Shown piece after piece: positions 21,720 through 34,020 of a stretch of 64,000 nucleotides of DNA. This stretch comes from Platycnemis pennipes. Its lineage: Eukaryota; Arthropoda; Insecta; Odonata; Platycnemididae. The notes under the pieces were generated by a model. The model ran no database searches. It saw nothing but the letters and a program-made list of their open reading frames with translations, and had not been told where the DNA came from. Position numbers and translations under genes: made by a program. The stretch spans positions 108,785,027-108,849,026 of the forward strand of contig OW121856.1 of assembly GCA_933228895.1 (NCBI GenBank), given 5' to 3'. Every line of letters begins with the position of its first letter. Position 1 is the first letter of the stretch.

Positions 21720-21955
21720 CCGCCTACGACTCCCCCTCCATTTTCCGCCAAAATAGTTACGTGAGGGAGGTGGATGACGTCCTTAGTGCATCTCGGTCGG
21801 TGGGCGTCACGTTTCGCCATTTTATTTATAATTCGTGAGTGCGAACGGCTCTCTGGTTAGAATTTTTCCAACTAAGTTCATTTTTCGTTCCCACCAAACC
21901 ATTTCGTGCATAATATAGCGGTTCCCAGCAAACGCCCCCATTTTAAATGATGCAC
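21720..21955 (+). mobile_element. MITE family 1, partial and diverged copy
   Basis: Retains the GGTGGGCGTCAC block, the TTTCGTTCCCACC..ACCATTTCG block and the right end AAACGCCCCCATTTT. The left half is replaced by a C-tract and an unrelated GC-rich stretch. Confidence 0.5.
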
Positions 21956-22076
21956 TTGTGGCCTTTCGTTGACCTTCAGTGAGGCTCAACATCGGGAGAT
22001 TGTGTGAGGACAATCGCCTTTGACTTCTGGAACATTTCCAACATATTCAAACAAGGATCAAGCAACCGACCCAACA

Positions 22077-22581
22077 CAGGGGGGTTATTTTGTAATCTCA
22101 CTTTAGTGAGAATACGTCATAAAATGTCACTTTTTCGTAGTTAAACTCCGCCACCCAGGCGGCGTGACCATCTTCGGATCTCAAGCGGTGAACTGCCGGT
22201 CATGTGCTGGTCTTTCAGGCGATTCATCCGCTCTGATCCGTATCTTTCGACTCTTGATCCGTTTCATTATCTCCGCCTGCCATTACTTCCCATCTCATCC
22301 TCATAAAGAACGTGAAATGGAGCCACCATCGTTTCCACTTGAAGCTTGAGTTGGAAAAAAAGCAAGAGCGAGAAAGATACAAACGATTTTTAATTGAATT
22401 TTTGGAATTTGCACAACGTGAAGAACTTCAGAACACTGAGATCGGCAACATATAGCAATACCGACAGAAGCTTCGACAATTCACGAACCGTTCGTGAGCC
22501 GATCATTAAGAGAGCGAAACGGATCTGCCGCCTTCCCGCAAAGAGTCATTAAAAAGGTGAGATTACAAAATAACCCCCCTG
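22077..22581 (+). mobile_element. MITE family 2, copy 1
   Basis: A 505-bp unit with near-perfect inverted ends: it starts CAGGGGGGTTATTTTGTAAT plus CTCAC and ends with the exact reverse complement. A second copy at 53023-53518 aligns throughout. No coding capacity and no convincing target duplication. The superfamily is unassigned. Confidence 0.8.
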
Positions 22582-23027
22582 ATAGAACTTATTCTGTAAA
22601 GACGAAAGAATTTCGGCTCATGTGGAGAGTCGTGGGTCACCGGGACGAACATCGTTCACCGCCGTAATGACGTATAACAGTTGACTGCTTATCCAGCGTT
22701 ATGTCTATCCAGCGCGCCATTATTACAATGGAGGGTACCAGCTGAGGGAATTAACAATAATTAATCAACATGACTTACTGTTCCTTAGGAATTAAATCAC
22801 GAAATTTTATGGTTTTACCGATTGATTGTGTCGACAGCTTCCGTAATGATATTGTTTTTTCGAGTCAATCATTACATCTTCGTGCATATATTCCTCCGTA
22901 TTTTTATGTTTCTATTTAAATAGTAGATTGATTTGGAATGGATGATATCACAGTAGCAGATAACAAATATGCAACAACCGTACAATATTCTGCGATAATG
23001 TACTCGTCCGAAGACCAAAGGACGTGT
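22582..23027. other. no recognisable feature
   Basis: Non-coding sequence with no domain or repeat recognised. Confidence 0.4.
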
Positions 23028-23090
23028 ACATCTACGAATATCCTGCAAGCCACCATAAAGGTGTGTGGCAGGGGGGAGATTGCCACACAG
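23028..23090 (-). repeat. solo LINE-B hairpin and tail
   Basis: ACATCTACGAATATCCTGCA, then AGCCACCATAAAGGTGTGTG and GCAGGGGG. The LINE-B loop (ATAAAGG) is recognisable, but no UTR follows. Confidence 0.6.
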
Positions 23091-24060
23091 GGGGGACGTC
23101 CATACAATGTCAGAATTTGTCGGAAGAACACAACCACACAAAGTCATACAAAGCAAGGCAGCATAATAAGATTTGCTCAAACAATGTGATTTCCAACATA
23201 ATAACATCTCTCTCTACAATATAGATTGCCCCTACAGTAGCATTAAAATCTCACGTAGAAGTTTTACACGAATAAAAATCCTATATGTCTAGTCGACCTG
23301 ACAATTTATTAATCAAAATTAAACAAAAACATTGCATGGTGACATTTGAAAACAAAACAAATAGTTTTATATACTCCAAACTGTATAAGCGCCAAGGAAA
23401 CGGAGACATGAAAGATTTAATCATTAGCAAGAATTAGATGCATCCTCACCTTGTATCCCGCGCGATAAATATCAACAAGTCGTCTGCTACAATCGCAGCT
23501 TCTATAAGTGCCCACCGCGATAGCAGCGCCTGCTCGCTAGAAAATATCTGGCGACGGATCATGAACGAAATGATCCGCAAAATGATCTGACTCCGTCGCC
23601 TTGAGCCGGGGCGATCGTCGCGCCATCAAGGGAGCAAGGTTTTTACTACCAACTATGACGTTTTTTTCCATATATCGGTATAGTTGTGACGTCGGAATCT
23701 CGAATTCGACTTTACAGAATTGGACCCCTGATCGAACTTAGATAGACTCGAACACAATTCGATTTGAATCGGGCCACATCGATCATTTACAATAGCTATC
23801 TTTTTCCGACCTTGGTGGACGCATATTAATTCGCTCGATTCGAGCCATTTCGACTGATTTCCAGCAATAGAGGGCGTAGTCACTCACCAAACAGCTCCAG
23901 CTCCATCTCTCCAGCTTCGTGCCTCGCCTCACTCTGCGGCGTTCAGACATACACTCACGCAACCAGGCCAGAGGAAACATCGCAAATATATCAGTATATC
24001 GACCCTGCAAAATGGAAACAAGTGTTTCAAACATCAAGATACATTTGCCAAGGAAAATCA
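23091..24060. other. no recognisable feature
   Basis: Non-coding; open frames under 95 codons have no domain. Confidence 0.4.
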
Positions 24061-24074
24061 AACTACACTGTTAA

Positions 24075-24480
24075 AAGCTTATCTGATTTTAAGGTACAAA
24101 AGTGATCTGAATTTCAGATGCATGATTTTTAAGACAGTGTATGTTGAATTTCAGCAGTAATATGTTGTCTAAAAATAAGGCAGGTTAAATACTGAAAATC
24201 AGATCAGGTGGGACTTATTTTAAGCTAGGCCTATGCTGAATTTAAGACAGCCCTAGTCCGGTAATAATGCGGGTTACTTCTGAAATTCAAGCCTACTTTG
24301 AGGGGATGTCTTATTTTAAGGCAGATACAGGACTGAAAATCACGCCAGGTGGGACTTGTTTTAAGATAGCCCCATGCTGAATTTAAGACCAAGAAATTTC
24401 ACGCATGTTGAGTCTTAAATTCAGCATGGGCCTATCTTAAAATAAGTCCCACGTAACAATGCGGGCTGCTATTGAAATTA
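24075..24480. repeat. diverged tandem units of about 140 bp with CTTATTTTAAG / CTGAATTTAAGAC words
   Basis: GGTGGGACTTATTTTAAGCT...ATGCTGAATTTAAGAC at about 24210 recurs at about 24349 and then in inverted orientation to 24452. Related words appear at 25110-25235 and 29600-29660, on both sides of the Harbinger-like element. This suggests that element inserted into a larger repeat. Confidence 0.6.
24349..24452. repeat. 41-bp-arm hairpin
   Basis: Left arm 24349-24389 and right arm 24412-24452 are near-perfect reverse complements (arms begin GTGGGACTTGTTTTAAGATA and end TCTTAAAATAAGTCCCAC). They are separated by a 22-base loop. Only a few mismatches are seen. Confidence 0.75.
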
Positions 24481-25250
24481 AAGCCTACTTTTACGGGATT
24501 TCTAATTATAAATACTAATTATTTAAACACTTCACTCAAACACAACCGTAAACCCTAACGTTTCATACTTTTACTCGATGGTACTGTTTTACTGACTAAA
24601 TGCTTCCATAGAGCAAAACGTAAGTCATAGACTTTCAATTGAAAAAAATTTAAGACTGAAATAGGAACACATTAACAATAAATTCGAAGATAATATGAAA
24701 ATGTGTACTTTTATTGGAAACAAAGTAATCTATACAAATTCTTCGATACCAAAGGTAAGTGCCAGTATCTGCAAACCGAGGCAGTAACTGACACTTGACG
24801 AGGGCGACTATTTGTTAGTTCCTACAACCCTGCCACGTAGATTAAATACGGAAGTTTAATCTCAGGATACGTAACTCAGATACAACTGGCTCCCTTCCGC
24901 AAACAAACGAAGTATCAACGCCATATTCTCACACCATTAATTCATCGCACGAAACATATTTCACCTATTTACAATAAAATTTGACTAGGCTTCGAATTTT
25001 AATTATTTACGCTTCGTAATCCTAGTTGAATTCCATCTCCCTGGTTACGCTCCGCCCATCAGTCTCTGCTATTGGCTAGTTAGCTCCAATTGTGGAGCCA
25101 ACCAAGGCTTGCTTATTTTCAACCCGGGTGATCTGAATTCCAGATCACAACCATCTTATTTTCAATATGCTGTTAAGTTCTTAAAATAAGACGGAGGTGT
25201 GTCTGATTTCCACGCATGTTGAGTCTTAGACCACTGCCGTAAAATCGTAT
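24481..25250. other. no gene; scattered words of the 24.1-kb repeat
   Basis: AT-rich. Near 25110-25235 it carries GTGATCTGAATTCCAGATCA and CCACGCATGTTGAGTCTTA, which recur from 24060-24420. Confidence 0.45.
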
Positions 25251-26089
25251 GGCCGTATTCATAGATTTCTCGTTAAACCTGTGTTGTGGAGGTTTATCTT
25301 AGTCCGGTCTAAGTGTACTTTAGAACGGAACTAAAAGTTGGTATTCATAGCTTCGGTCGAGGGAGATAGCCTCGGGGACTAACGTAGTCCGAACTAACTC
25401 CGAGACTAACGTAGTAGCGTATTCATAAGACCAACTTGCACCAATATGGCCGATGGCGTAACACCGAATATCGTCTTTAGATCCATTTATATTCCATACG
25501 CTTCGACGTTTTGGAGTTATTTTAACTTATTTGTTGTAAACAATAACGGCAAACTACATTTTAATTACTTTGACGGGTGAATACGATTGTTGTTATTTGT
25601 TTGGGATACCGCTTGAAAACACATTGGGTGAATGAACGCTCGAGCGCTAATGCGATTATTCTTTGCTATTATTGTCTTGTTTTTGTATATTCTGGCGTTT
25701 GGTGATATTATTTACATTATTTGACGACGATTACTCTTGTTAAGTACGGTCTGGTGCTTTCCCGGCGGTCCCCGATCGGGTGCGCATAAAATTCGCAAAG
25801 TTCTCACGGGTGCTCCACCGGGTCAAGACTTCATTCTCACTTGATGTGGATATATCTTTTGGAATACGCTCTTGATCTTGGCTTCGCTTAACACAGGTAA
25901 GAAATTGTTCTGCTGGATCGTTTAACGGTGCAATTTTGACCAATGCACCCTGGCGTTGGATGACGATTACGATCAGCTTCATATTTGTAACTCTTCTGTT
26001 TTCTTATATTTTCTGACTCTGAAATCCTCGAATTTGATTCTTGGTGAAGTGATCTTAAATTTTAGACGGGTAATGGTCGGTGTTTTGTA

Positions 26090-26325
26090 CCATGATTTAG
26101 GAAATTGATGGACTTTTTGGACGAAGATGAAGAGAGTACCGAAGCGATATATTAGGGACAATGAGAACCCATGTAATATTATTAGGATGACGAATTTTAC
26201 AGACGGCGCCTATTTTCTGAAGACACTGTTTGAAATGGTATTTATTCAATTGTGGACATCGAAGAGGGCCAGTGAAACAGGGGTCTTCCAGTTCCAGAAA
26301 TGCTGAGTTCCAGAGACTTTCTGCA
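26090..26325 (+). pseudogene. Harbinger-like transposase N-terminal fragment
   Basis: In successive frames the plus strand gives VPKRYIRDNENPCN, then DDEFYRRRLFSEDTV, then YSIVDIEEGQ, and LPVPEMLSSRDFLQ. These match, in order, the family's RDN.NP, DEEF.RRFRFSKDTV, I..L.E and LSP.LQLL.ALRF blocks. A frame change and two stops break it, and it ends at a possible CAG|GTGTGT donor. No DDE catalytic part was located downstream. Confidence 0.6.
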
Positions 26326-27402
26326 GGTGTGTATAAATATATTTATGCTGTCTGTTTCACATTATATATTAGCGCTATTCCGATGCCAATATTGCTAATT
26401 TTCCCACAATTGACTTTTAGGTTTTGTGTTTGTAGTCAATGTACGGAATGAAAAATATGATTGCATACAACATACACATCCAATGCCAATATCACAAATG
26501 GAAGTAATGGCATCGGCAATGAGTCAGCATTCATAAATTATGCAAAAAATGCAGTAGGAAGATAGTTATTAACGAGTGATTGAGGATATTTGGCATTATA
26601 TGAATTTACTATATACCCATGACAGGTAAAATAAATAGAAATACCCATACAATTAAATTCTATTAACTAATAGAAAGTGAATTTATTGAGTGCAAATCTG
26701 TGGCAATACTTTGTTCGTGAAGCAGGAAAATTTTATGTTGCAACATTTCTGCTTCTCTCCTGCCAATGGTAGTAAGTTCACAGTATGTCCAAATATTCAC
26801 AACTACCCTGCATTAATAGTATAATGAGAGAACACTGCTGATATTTAATACATTGGTGTAATTAGTAATTTACAAATTCTGTGGGATTTTGCATTGGCTA
26901 GAGTCAAAAGTCTTAAACATTAATAAGCTATGAGAATTAGAAATAATTGCAAAGAAAATTAAACAGAACCTATAAACGTTCATAATTTTATTATAAATTA
27001 TAGGTTAATTATTTGGATATGCACCTATAAAAATGTATCAATTTTATAGTAATTACCATAAGAAGATAAAGTGAAATTTCTCACAACATAATAATCATTT
27101 TTTAGTAAATATGTGGCTAACTTTCTAGAGTGTTAGGAAAACTAAACAGAGTGCAGCTCAAATGCATGTGGTATTCCACTATATATAATGTAGTTTTAAT
27201 TCTCGAAAGACAAAAACGCTCTTTGATAACAAAAAACTTATTTTCCAGGTGCAATTTAGCCAACAGAAGGACAAGGAATATCATTGAAATAGAGTTCTGA
27301 AACAAAAGTTCCAGTGTCTTCGAAGAAAACTTGTAACAAATATGAGGACAAAACTAGGTTGTTTCAATTTAATCAATTATTATCTCTGAAAATTGTTACA
27401 TT

Positions 27403-27700
27403 TTAAGTTAAGTTGCTTTTGTAATATTATCATTTGAAGCCTATGGAGATCCCCTTTTCTCCTCTCCTCAACCTCAAACGCCACTCTCTTTCTTTCCTCC
27501 TCCTCCTCAAGCAGTTTCATCTTCTCCTTAGCCAACTCCACCATATATTTATGTTCGTTGGTTACTCGGCTTCCTAGGCAGCAGAACTCTTTCACCTCTT
27601 CTAGGATTTGCTTCCCTAGTTTAATGTGGGTTTTGGCCTCTTCTCTCTTGCTGCACACCGATATCTTAGTTTTATTCTTATTGATCCTCAGATGATATTA
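27403..27700 (-). pseudogene. chimeric relic: LINE RT scrap fused to Myb-protein C-terminus
   Basis: One minus-strand frame of 92 codons starts in a reverse transcriptase fragment (INKNKTKISVCSKREEAKT, then LEEVKEFCCLGSRVTNE). This resembles the 'NKTKVMVCSK...VKEFCYLGSKIT' block of endonuclease-RT elements. It then passes directly into a charged helical stretch, KYMVELAKEKMKLLEEEEER and ERRKGDLHRLQMIILQKQL, typical of the C-terminus of Harbinger Myb/SANT-like proteins. The join is in frame. There is no DNA-binding Myb repeat in the remaining sequence, so function is unlikely. Confidence 0.45.
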
Positions 27701-29500
27701 GCAATTTTTATCAGCAATTAATTTAAATATCATAATCTCATTGCAAAAGAAAATTGAGGCAGTTTCATTGAATGTTTACTAAAAATACATCACATTGCTC
27801 TTATCTTATGAATGTAATGATGAACTAATAGTGAATTAATGTTGTGACTTTCAGTGAATTCCCAACTTCTTTAAAGTGCTGAAAGTCCGCTTTTTTGTAT
27901 CTACACTATATATGCAATAAATGTTTGGTAATTTGATATCCGGGGAACTCATGAATATCCCTAATTATAACCAGTTTATCATTATGTCCTTTGGTGCTAT
28001 TATACATTATAGGTATTTGTTATAAAGGCTATACAATGTGCATGCTAGGCATTAAGATCATGCAATCTTTTGAGTTATTCTTGGATAGTTAATCTAGCAT
28101 ACATAGGTACTTTTCCTCCCGTTAATAAACATGATAATTATGTATTCACCAGTATATTAGTCACGATAAACTTCTCCTAAATTTTTATACAAGTTTCTTT
28201 TCAATCAAAATTGATATTAATTAATGTGAAAGGCTGTTTGTGCACTAATAATTAAAGCAACAAATAAAATTGCTGTATTCTAATAGATTGACATGCTCAC
28301 AATTGAATTGAAGCTTTTCTTCTACAGAAAAGAGTTTGTTTACTCCCGTAATAATTTTAAGCAATAACACTGCATAAAGGACGTTGATTTCCAATTTTAA
28401 CATGTTGACACTAGGCGCGCCAAAAATAGAAGTTCCATCTTTGAAAATAATAGAAAAAATGAAAATTAATGAAATCGAGACGAAAAAAAAACTTCCGGGA
28501 TCGTTGAAGAATGCGCGTTGCCTTAAGGTTATGATTAGCGCGCTGAAAATAATGAATTTTAATTAATTTATTACAGTCAAACTAAAGTCTATTCAACCAA
28601 ACTACGACGTGTTCCAAGCAGCCTTTGGCATTCCGAACATCATAAAAAATATGTCATTCAAAAAGGTGTAGCAAGGTTCGTGGTCTCCCCTTGTTAGATC
28701 ATGCTGTGAACAAGTATACCTACTTGTTAATATTTATACCTTCATAAGTAATCAAAAAGAGAATAAAAGTGAACTATAATAACTGATTCAAAAAATCTGA
28801 ACACTTAAGTATAGCGCCTGCTTATTAATCTGTTCTCGCAAATGAAAATAACAAAAAACTAGATTAACTAATTACCTAACATGAGAACAAAACTACTTTA
28901 TTAAACTACTACAGTAAATCTAAAAGTATTAACATATGAATATAAATCTAAACTATTAAGCTAACGATATCCGGCGTGATACTACAGATACAACTAACTA
29001 ATAATACTTCCACGTAGGTGTTGGAGGAAGAAAAAAAATTGCATGTCCAATTCAAGAACACATGCATATACAGTGTTCTTGGTCCAATTGTAAGGCAACT
29101 GTCTGCCTGTCGGCTTTTGCCTACTTTATTTTGTTGCTCATTTGTTTTGTTTATTATTTTGATGCAACGAGATGTTCTCACCCTGTAAAGATGAGTTAGT
29201 CTAGTAGAAGCAGTATTTCGCAACGGTTCTCTCCACCAATTTGGTCTTCTTTTACTGTATTATTTTTACCCCGCCTCTCGAAATTTCGTTCTTTTAAGTA
29301 AACGCGAACATATTTCAACAGTAGACTTCCTGTACAGAGGAGATAAATCGAAATATTTCAGAGAACACCTTCGTAAATCACACTCCACAAAAGCTGATGA
29401 GAAAATATCTACTCGATGCACTTAAACTCATTGTTAAACCATGATGCCATAGGTTTAACTTTCTCTGGACTAAATCTACCAGGATTAAGGTCGGTCAGTG
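27700..29500. other. AT-rich interior of the Harbinger-like element
   Basis: No coding blocks recognised; open frames stay near 60-90 codons. Confidence 0.4.
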
Positions 29501-29599
29501 CTAAAACGTCACTATGAATACGGGTTTAACGAAATCGCCGGACGAACTTCCTTAAACCTATCTTAGTCGTAGACTAACGAATCTATGAATACGGCCGTT

Positions 29600-31160
29600 A
29601 GTGTTTAAATTCAGATCGCACTGAAAATCAGATATACTTTTTACAGTCTAATTCCAAACTTATGATAATGATAAAACATCTTAAAAGACCAAGGAAAAGG
29701 GTTCCTCTTAAAAATTTCTTTAGGTAAATTGTGATAGGAGGACAAGACGCGAGAGTGGGAATTAATTGGAACATTCTCAGAATTTAATTAAGGAAACTAA
29801 GCCCATTGCCTAATAACGTCCAAGTATTTCTTTTAAACTATTGGCTATAATAAGTATATAGGTATATGAACTTTGTAAATTGGGCCCAATCTCTCAATTC
29901 AAAGGAATCAAATATATATATATGTTTTATGGATGAATAATATAAATAGTGTTTTGTTTAATTTGTTCTTAACTGACCATTGAATGAAGTATATTGATGT
30001 ATGTATGTAGTATATGTATATAAGAGTGTGTATGTGGGAGATAAGGCAGAAATGAGCTAGTCGGACGAATAACAAGGTAAGGTAACCGGAACCGAGAAGA
30101 GCTAAGGGTTACAGGGTGAATTCATACCAAATTTGAATTACATATTGAAGCATGGTCATTTGAAGGAACCATGCTTTGCGTTGCAGTCATGTATTGAGCG
30201 TGAGGAAAATGAACTCTAGTATCCTTCGATGCGAATGTCGTGTTCTCATCTTTTGCCGCTCCTCGGATGTACTGTGGGGGTATAAATGTGTATTTGCAGT
30301 ATCAGATTTAATTTCCGGTAATTTAAAATTATCAGGTAACTCCAAACTTGCGGAAGCACGAGGTGACATTGGAAAAATTCAATCGCCATTCCTTCATTTC
30401 TGTAACTTTAGCGTAGTTCACTGTGCACTGTGCGATGTTTTGCCCCGTTATGTCTCGATTCGCACACGTTCTGCCGTATCAGCCAAATGCAGTCCACAAA
30501 AAGTCATTCAATCAGTCCATCATCTACCACTCTAGAGCAATTCAATGGCGTTGGATTGATAATCTCTCGAGAGCGTAGATTGAACTGAAGGGGACGAGGA
30601 AAATGACCAATAGAGTGTCGAGATTGGTATCTTCATCAACAGCCGATGAAACGGCCCTTTTCGATGTTCGGGGATTTATGTCTGCTCCGAAAGGACACGG
30701 ATGGATTTACAATCGCACGGGACGTGGGTAAGATGAGTAGTGGCTGCTAGAGAGACCGTCCACCGTTCCCGTCATGCCTCACGGCGCCTTCGGCGTGCTC
30801 TCGCTCGCTCGCCCGCACTCTTTTGTTCCTCCTCGTGCCGTTGCGAACGCCTCCGTTTCCGCGTTAAGCTGTTGCTAGCGATATATATATATATGAATTC
30901 CTCTGGGGCTTTCACTTTCCTTGGATTTCATCCCCGTAAATCGTGCCTCCGGCCGCCCGGGGGTAGCAGCCAAGTGGAATTCGCACCTCACTGCTGTGGG
31001 AGTCGCCGACAGATGGCATTGGCGGCGGAAGTTGGACCAACTGAAAGCTGAAAGAGGAGGGGGGAGGAATGGCCCTAAGTCGTCCCTTTGGGGCCCGCCC
31101 CTCTGCCAACGCCCTTTCCACGGTCGGAAATTATGTCCCACACCCTTGTCCCACCCCATG
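29600..31160. other. no recognisable gene; GC-rich island at 30740-31150
   Basis: Overlapping frames in the GC-rich island (30740-31150) are open on both strands because of base composition. No domain is recognised. Confidence 0.4.
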
Positions 31161-31164
31161 TCCC

Positions 31165-31345
31165 ACACCTGGGAGCGATTAAATTCAAGCGGCGTAAACT
31201 GAAGGCACGCGGGTTCGAATCCAACGCAGGACATGGATGTTTTGTTTTCAAAGTGGTCGGGTTGATGTAGAGTTTAGAGTACTGGCCTTTAGCCGGGAGG
31301 GCCCGGGATCGAATCTCGGTCAGGGGAAGATACTTTTCATTAAAA
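31165..31345 (+). mobile_element. tRNA-derived SINE head(s)
   Basis: Two tRNA-like promoter segments lie in series. Around 31207-31219 is a perfect B box, GGTTCGAATCC. Downstream, TAGAGTTTAGAGTACTGGCC at 31268 resembles an A box and GGGATCGAATCTCGGTCAGG at 31305 a B box, with A-to-B spacing normal for a tRNA. No cloverleaf with intact arms or CCA end is seen, so these are SINE heads rather than tRNA genes. The SINE body probably runs to about 31600. Confidence 0.55.
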
Positions 31346-31654
31346 CACTCACCCCTACCTGAGCGCTTTGTGGAGAACATTCGAGGACAGTACTCCGTTC
31401 GTCGGGATGGGACTTTAAGACGCTGGCGCCACCCTTGGCGCCTTTTTGACCATGCTAATTCCGACGCCAAATATCTCTCCAGCCGGAGAGGAACCCTTCC
31501 CATCCTTTAAGGGGAAGTCCTTTCCATTCCCATCCTTGTATCATTCCTTCCGACCTGAAACGCCTATTAATGCAGGTCCTTGAAAACACATATGAGATGA
31601 GTTCTGTTCCTCCTGGGTCTACGATATTAACCGCTGCGGTGTAACCTTAATCTA

Positions 31655-33018
31655 AACCACACAATACCCAAGGATTGGAAAGTAGCTAACATTACACCTA
31701 CCTATTTTTAAAAGCGGTGATAGGGAGGAACCTAGTGACTACAGACCCATTTCACTCATGTCAATCTCTTGTAAGATATTTAAGCACATTGTAGTCAGTT
31801 CGATCATGGGGCATTTGGATAGTCAGGGATTACTCATAAACAGACAGCATGGGTTCATGAAAGGTAGATCGTGCGTGACACAATTACCTTTATTCGTACA
31901 CGATATTTTAGTCTACGGCGAAAACAATACTGAAGTTGATGCGATATTTTAAGACTTTAAAAAGCCTTTCGATAACGTTCCTCATGATAAATTAATCTTG
32001 AAGGTAGAGAGTTTTGGTATAAATAAAGGCGTTGTACTTTGCGTTAAAAAATTCTTAAGTGGGCGAGAGCAGAAGGTTGTCATAGATGGTATAATTTCGG
32101 ACACAATCAAAGTCACATCTGGAGTTCCCCAGGGTAGGGTGGTAGGTCCGCTTCTATTTCTTTTATACATAAACCATTTGGGTACCGCAGTTATTAGTAA
32201 GCTTAGACTTTTTGCATATGATGCGGTAGTCTATGGATGTATCAAAAGAAGAAGACAGGAAATCTCTTAGCAAGGATTTAGATGCAATTCAAGAGTTAAA
32301 AAATTTTGGAAAGTAGCTAACATTACAACTATTATAGCATTACAACTAGTATAACGATCTGATTACATGTGATGTGTGACAAACTGTTATCCCCTAACTA
32401 ATGAAAAGTAACATCAAGTAAGATGTTACTTTTCACTAGTTAGGCCCCACCTTGAGTATGCAGCCAGTGTATGGGATCCTAATGAAGTAGGTTCGATCAG
32501 AGAACTAGACAGCGTGCAGCGTAGAGCAGCTAGGTTCGTTGAAAGGTGTTACGATAGGTTGAGTAGCGTTTCAGCATTAATACAAGAATTATGGTGGGAG
32601 TCATTATCAGAGCGTAAGTTAAAGTACAGATTTAATCTATTTAAAAAATTTCAATCGGATAGCTTTACTGAAGATGTTAGGCACATATTAAAACACCAGC
32701 GTATTATGCTAGGTTCGACCAGATAAATAACATTAGAGAGATAGATTGTCGTACTGATAGATTCAAAATGGCATTTTCCGCCGTACTACAAGAGAACAGA
32801 ATAGGCAGCATAGCAATAGGATAGGTAGGGGAAATACTTTGGAGTAGTCTGTAGTGCATGATGCATGTATTATTCCCTTAAATACTATGGATACTAACAA
32901 TATAGTTGAATGAGACCCTATAGTAGCTTGATTGTATGTCCGTAGTGCATGCTTGGTGATCTTCACCCCCCTTGCCACACACCCTCGCGGTGGCTTGCAA
33001 GGTATTGTGTAGATGTAG
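31655..33018 (+). mobile_element. LINE-A, decayed and internally deleted
   Basis: The plus strand carries the RT from PKDWKVANIT (31668) through HGFMKGRSC, EVDAIF-stop-DFKK, SGVPQGR and LFAYDAVVY (the FADD box has become FAYD). It breaks at about 32290. After a 145-bp scrambled stretch with a foldback it resumes at the LVRPHLEYAASVWDPNE region (32440) and runs to the hairpin and tail at 32966-33018. Stops, frameshifts and the D-to-Y change make it dead. Confidence 0.8.
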
Positions 33019-34020
33019 ATGAACCTTCGCCGTTGGGACATCTGAAACCCATGTCTGCTCCTACTTGAAGGTGAGCAGTATGGAAAAAGTATTTTGCTCC
33101 GTCTCAGGCGAAAAGAAATTGGGTTTTCTCCTGTAGCGCAAGGAATAAGAAGTGAAATGTTTGTGGATTATTTCCCAATCATTCGTGGCCTTTGAAAATT
33201 CCACTGAAGAATACGAGATGCCTCCCATGTACCCTCAAGGATTCCACCCTACTGTTTTCGCGCCCCTACACCCTCCCCCCCCCCACCCACCCCTCATCCC
33301 CTCGTCAACGATTCAGCTTTGTCACAATCGTCAACCCTTCCTTCATTCTACATTCCTCAGGGACCTTCTTTTCACCATCCTCGTCCTTCACTTTCAATTT
33401 CCCTTTCTCCATCTTGCTTTGTTAAATCCTCAGAGACTGTTCTTTCGGCATTTACAAACAGCCTCCCCACCTTTTCCTCGGTCCTCTCTTCTTTTCCAAT
33501 CGGTGACGTTGTCCAGCTTCTCTACGTCCCACTCTCTTTATCACCCTTTCTTCAATCGATTCTGTTTCTCAGTCCTCACTCATATTTTTGCTCCTTAGTC
33601 ACTCCGTTTTCTCCTGATACTTTGATTTTTGCTGATTACATGTGATGTTTTGATCTTGACGTTTCATTATCTGTTTCTGCTGGCCGTGCAAAAGTTAAGC
33701 TCATTAGTGATTTGTTAACTCTTGTCTCTGTGTTCTGCCTTCAAATTTTATTGTTCCATACGGTATACGTTGATCAACCAGAAATCCTATTTGATCTATA
33801 CATCCGTTTTTTCGTTCCCAATCAAGAAATCCTATTGCTTGTCACTGTTGTACCTAAATAAATATATATATCTGTATCTGTTCCGTTAATTAATTATTTA
33901 TCGCTAGCTTATATCTTAACGGGAGACATTATAATACCTTTCGTTTTCTCTGCAATTATTGCGAGTCCCAGCTTTATGTTTGAATTATTCAACTGAACCG
34001 AAAGTGTTTGGAGTTCTCTG
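33019..34020. other. no gene; C/T-rich tract
   Basis: A pyrimidine-rich stretch at 33230-33600 produces long Pro/Ser/Phe/Leu frames by composition alone. AT-rich afterwards. Confidence 0.45.

Larger units (their letters stand above)
25251..29596 (+). mobile_element. PIF/Harbinger-like DNA transposon (decayed)
   Basis: A 4.3-kb unit with inverted ends: left GGCCGTATTCATAGATTTCT, right the reverse complement ending GAATCTATGAATACGGCC (17-18 bp shared). Subterminal sequences on both sides also carry inverted CTTAGTC / GTTTAAC words. Inside are a decayed transposase N-terminus on the plus strand (26090-26325) and a Myb-associated C-terminus relic on the minus strand (27403-27560), the two-gene arrangement known for Harbinger elements. 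The 3-bp target duplication expected of the family was not found. The remainder is AT-rich with no long frame. Confidence 0.65.

Noticed and set aside
23595..24061. Minus-strand frames of 76-92 codons
   Set aside because: Two overlapping frames with no domain and no shared family with the surrounding repeats.
31207..31219. Possible tRNA gene from a perfect B box
   Set aside because: No cloverleaf stems, anticodon loop or acceptor arm could be built. The context fits a SINE head.
30740..31503. Overlapping frames of up to 142 codons around 30.7-31.5 kb
   Set aside because: GC-rich sequence with frames open on both strands. Part of it is a tRNA-derived SINE.
33152..33645. Three overlapping frames of 77-148 codons
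   Set aside because: The stretch is pyrimidine-rich, so Ser/Pro/Phe/Leu frames arise by composition. No start, splice or domain support.
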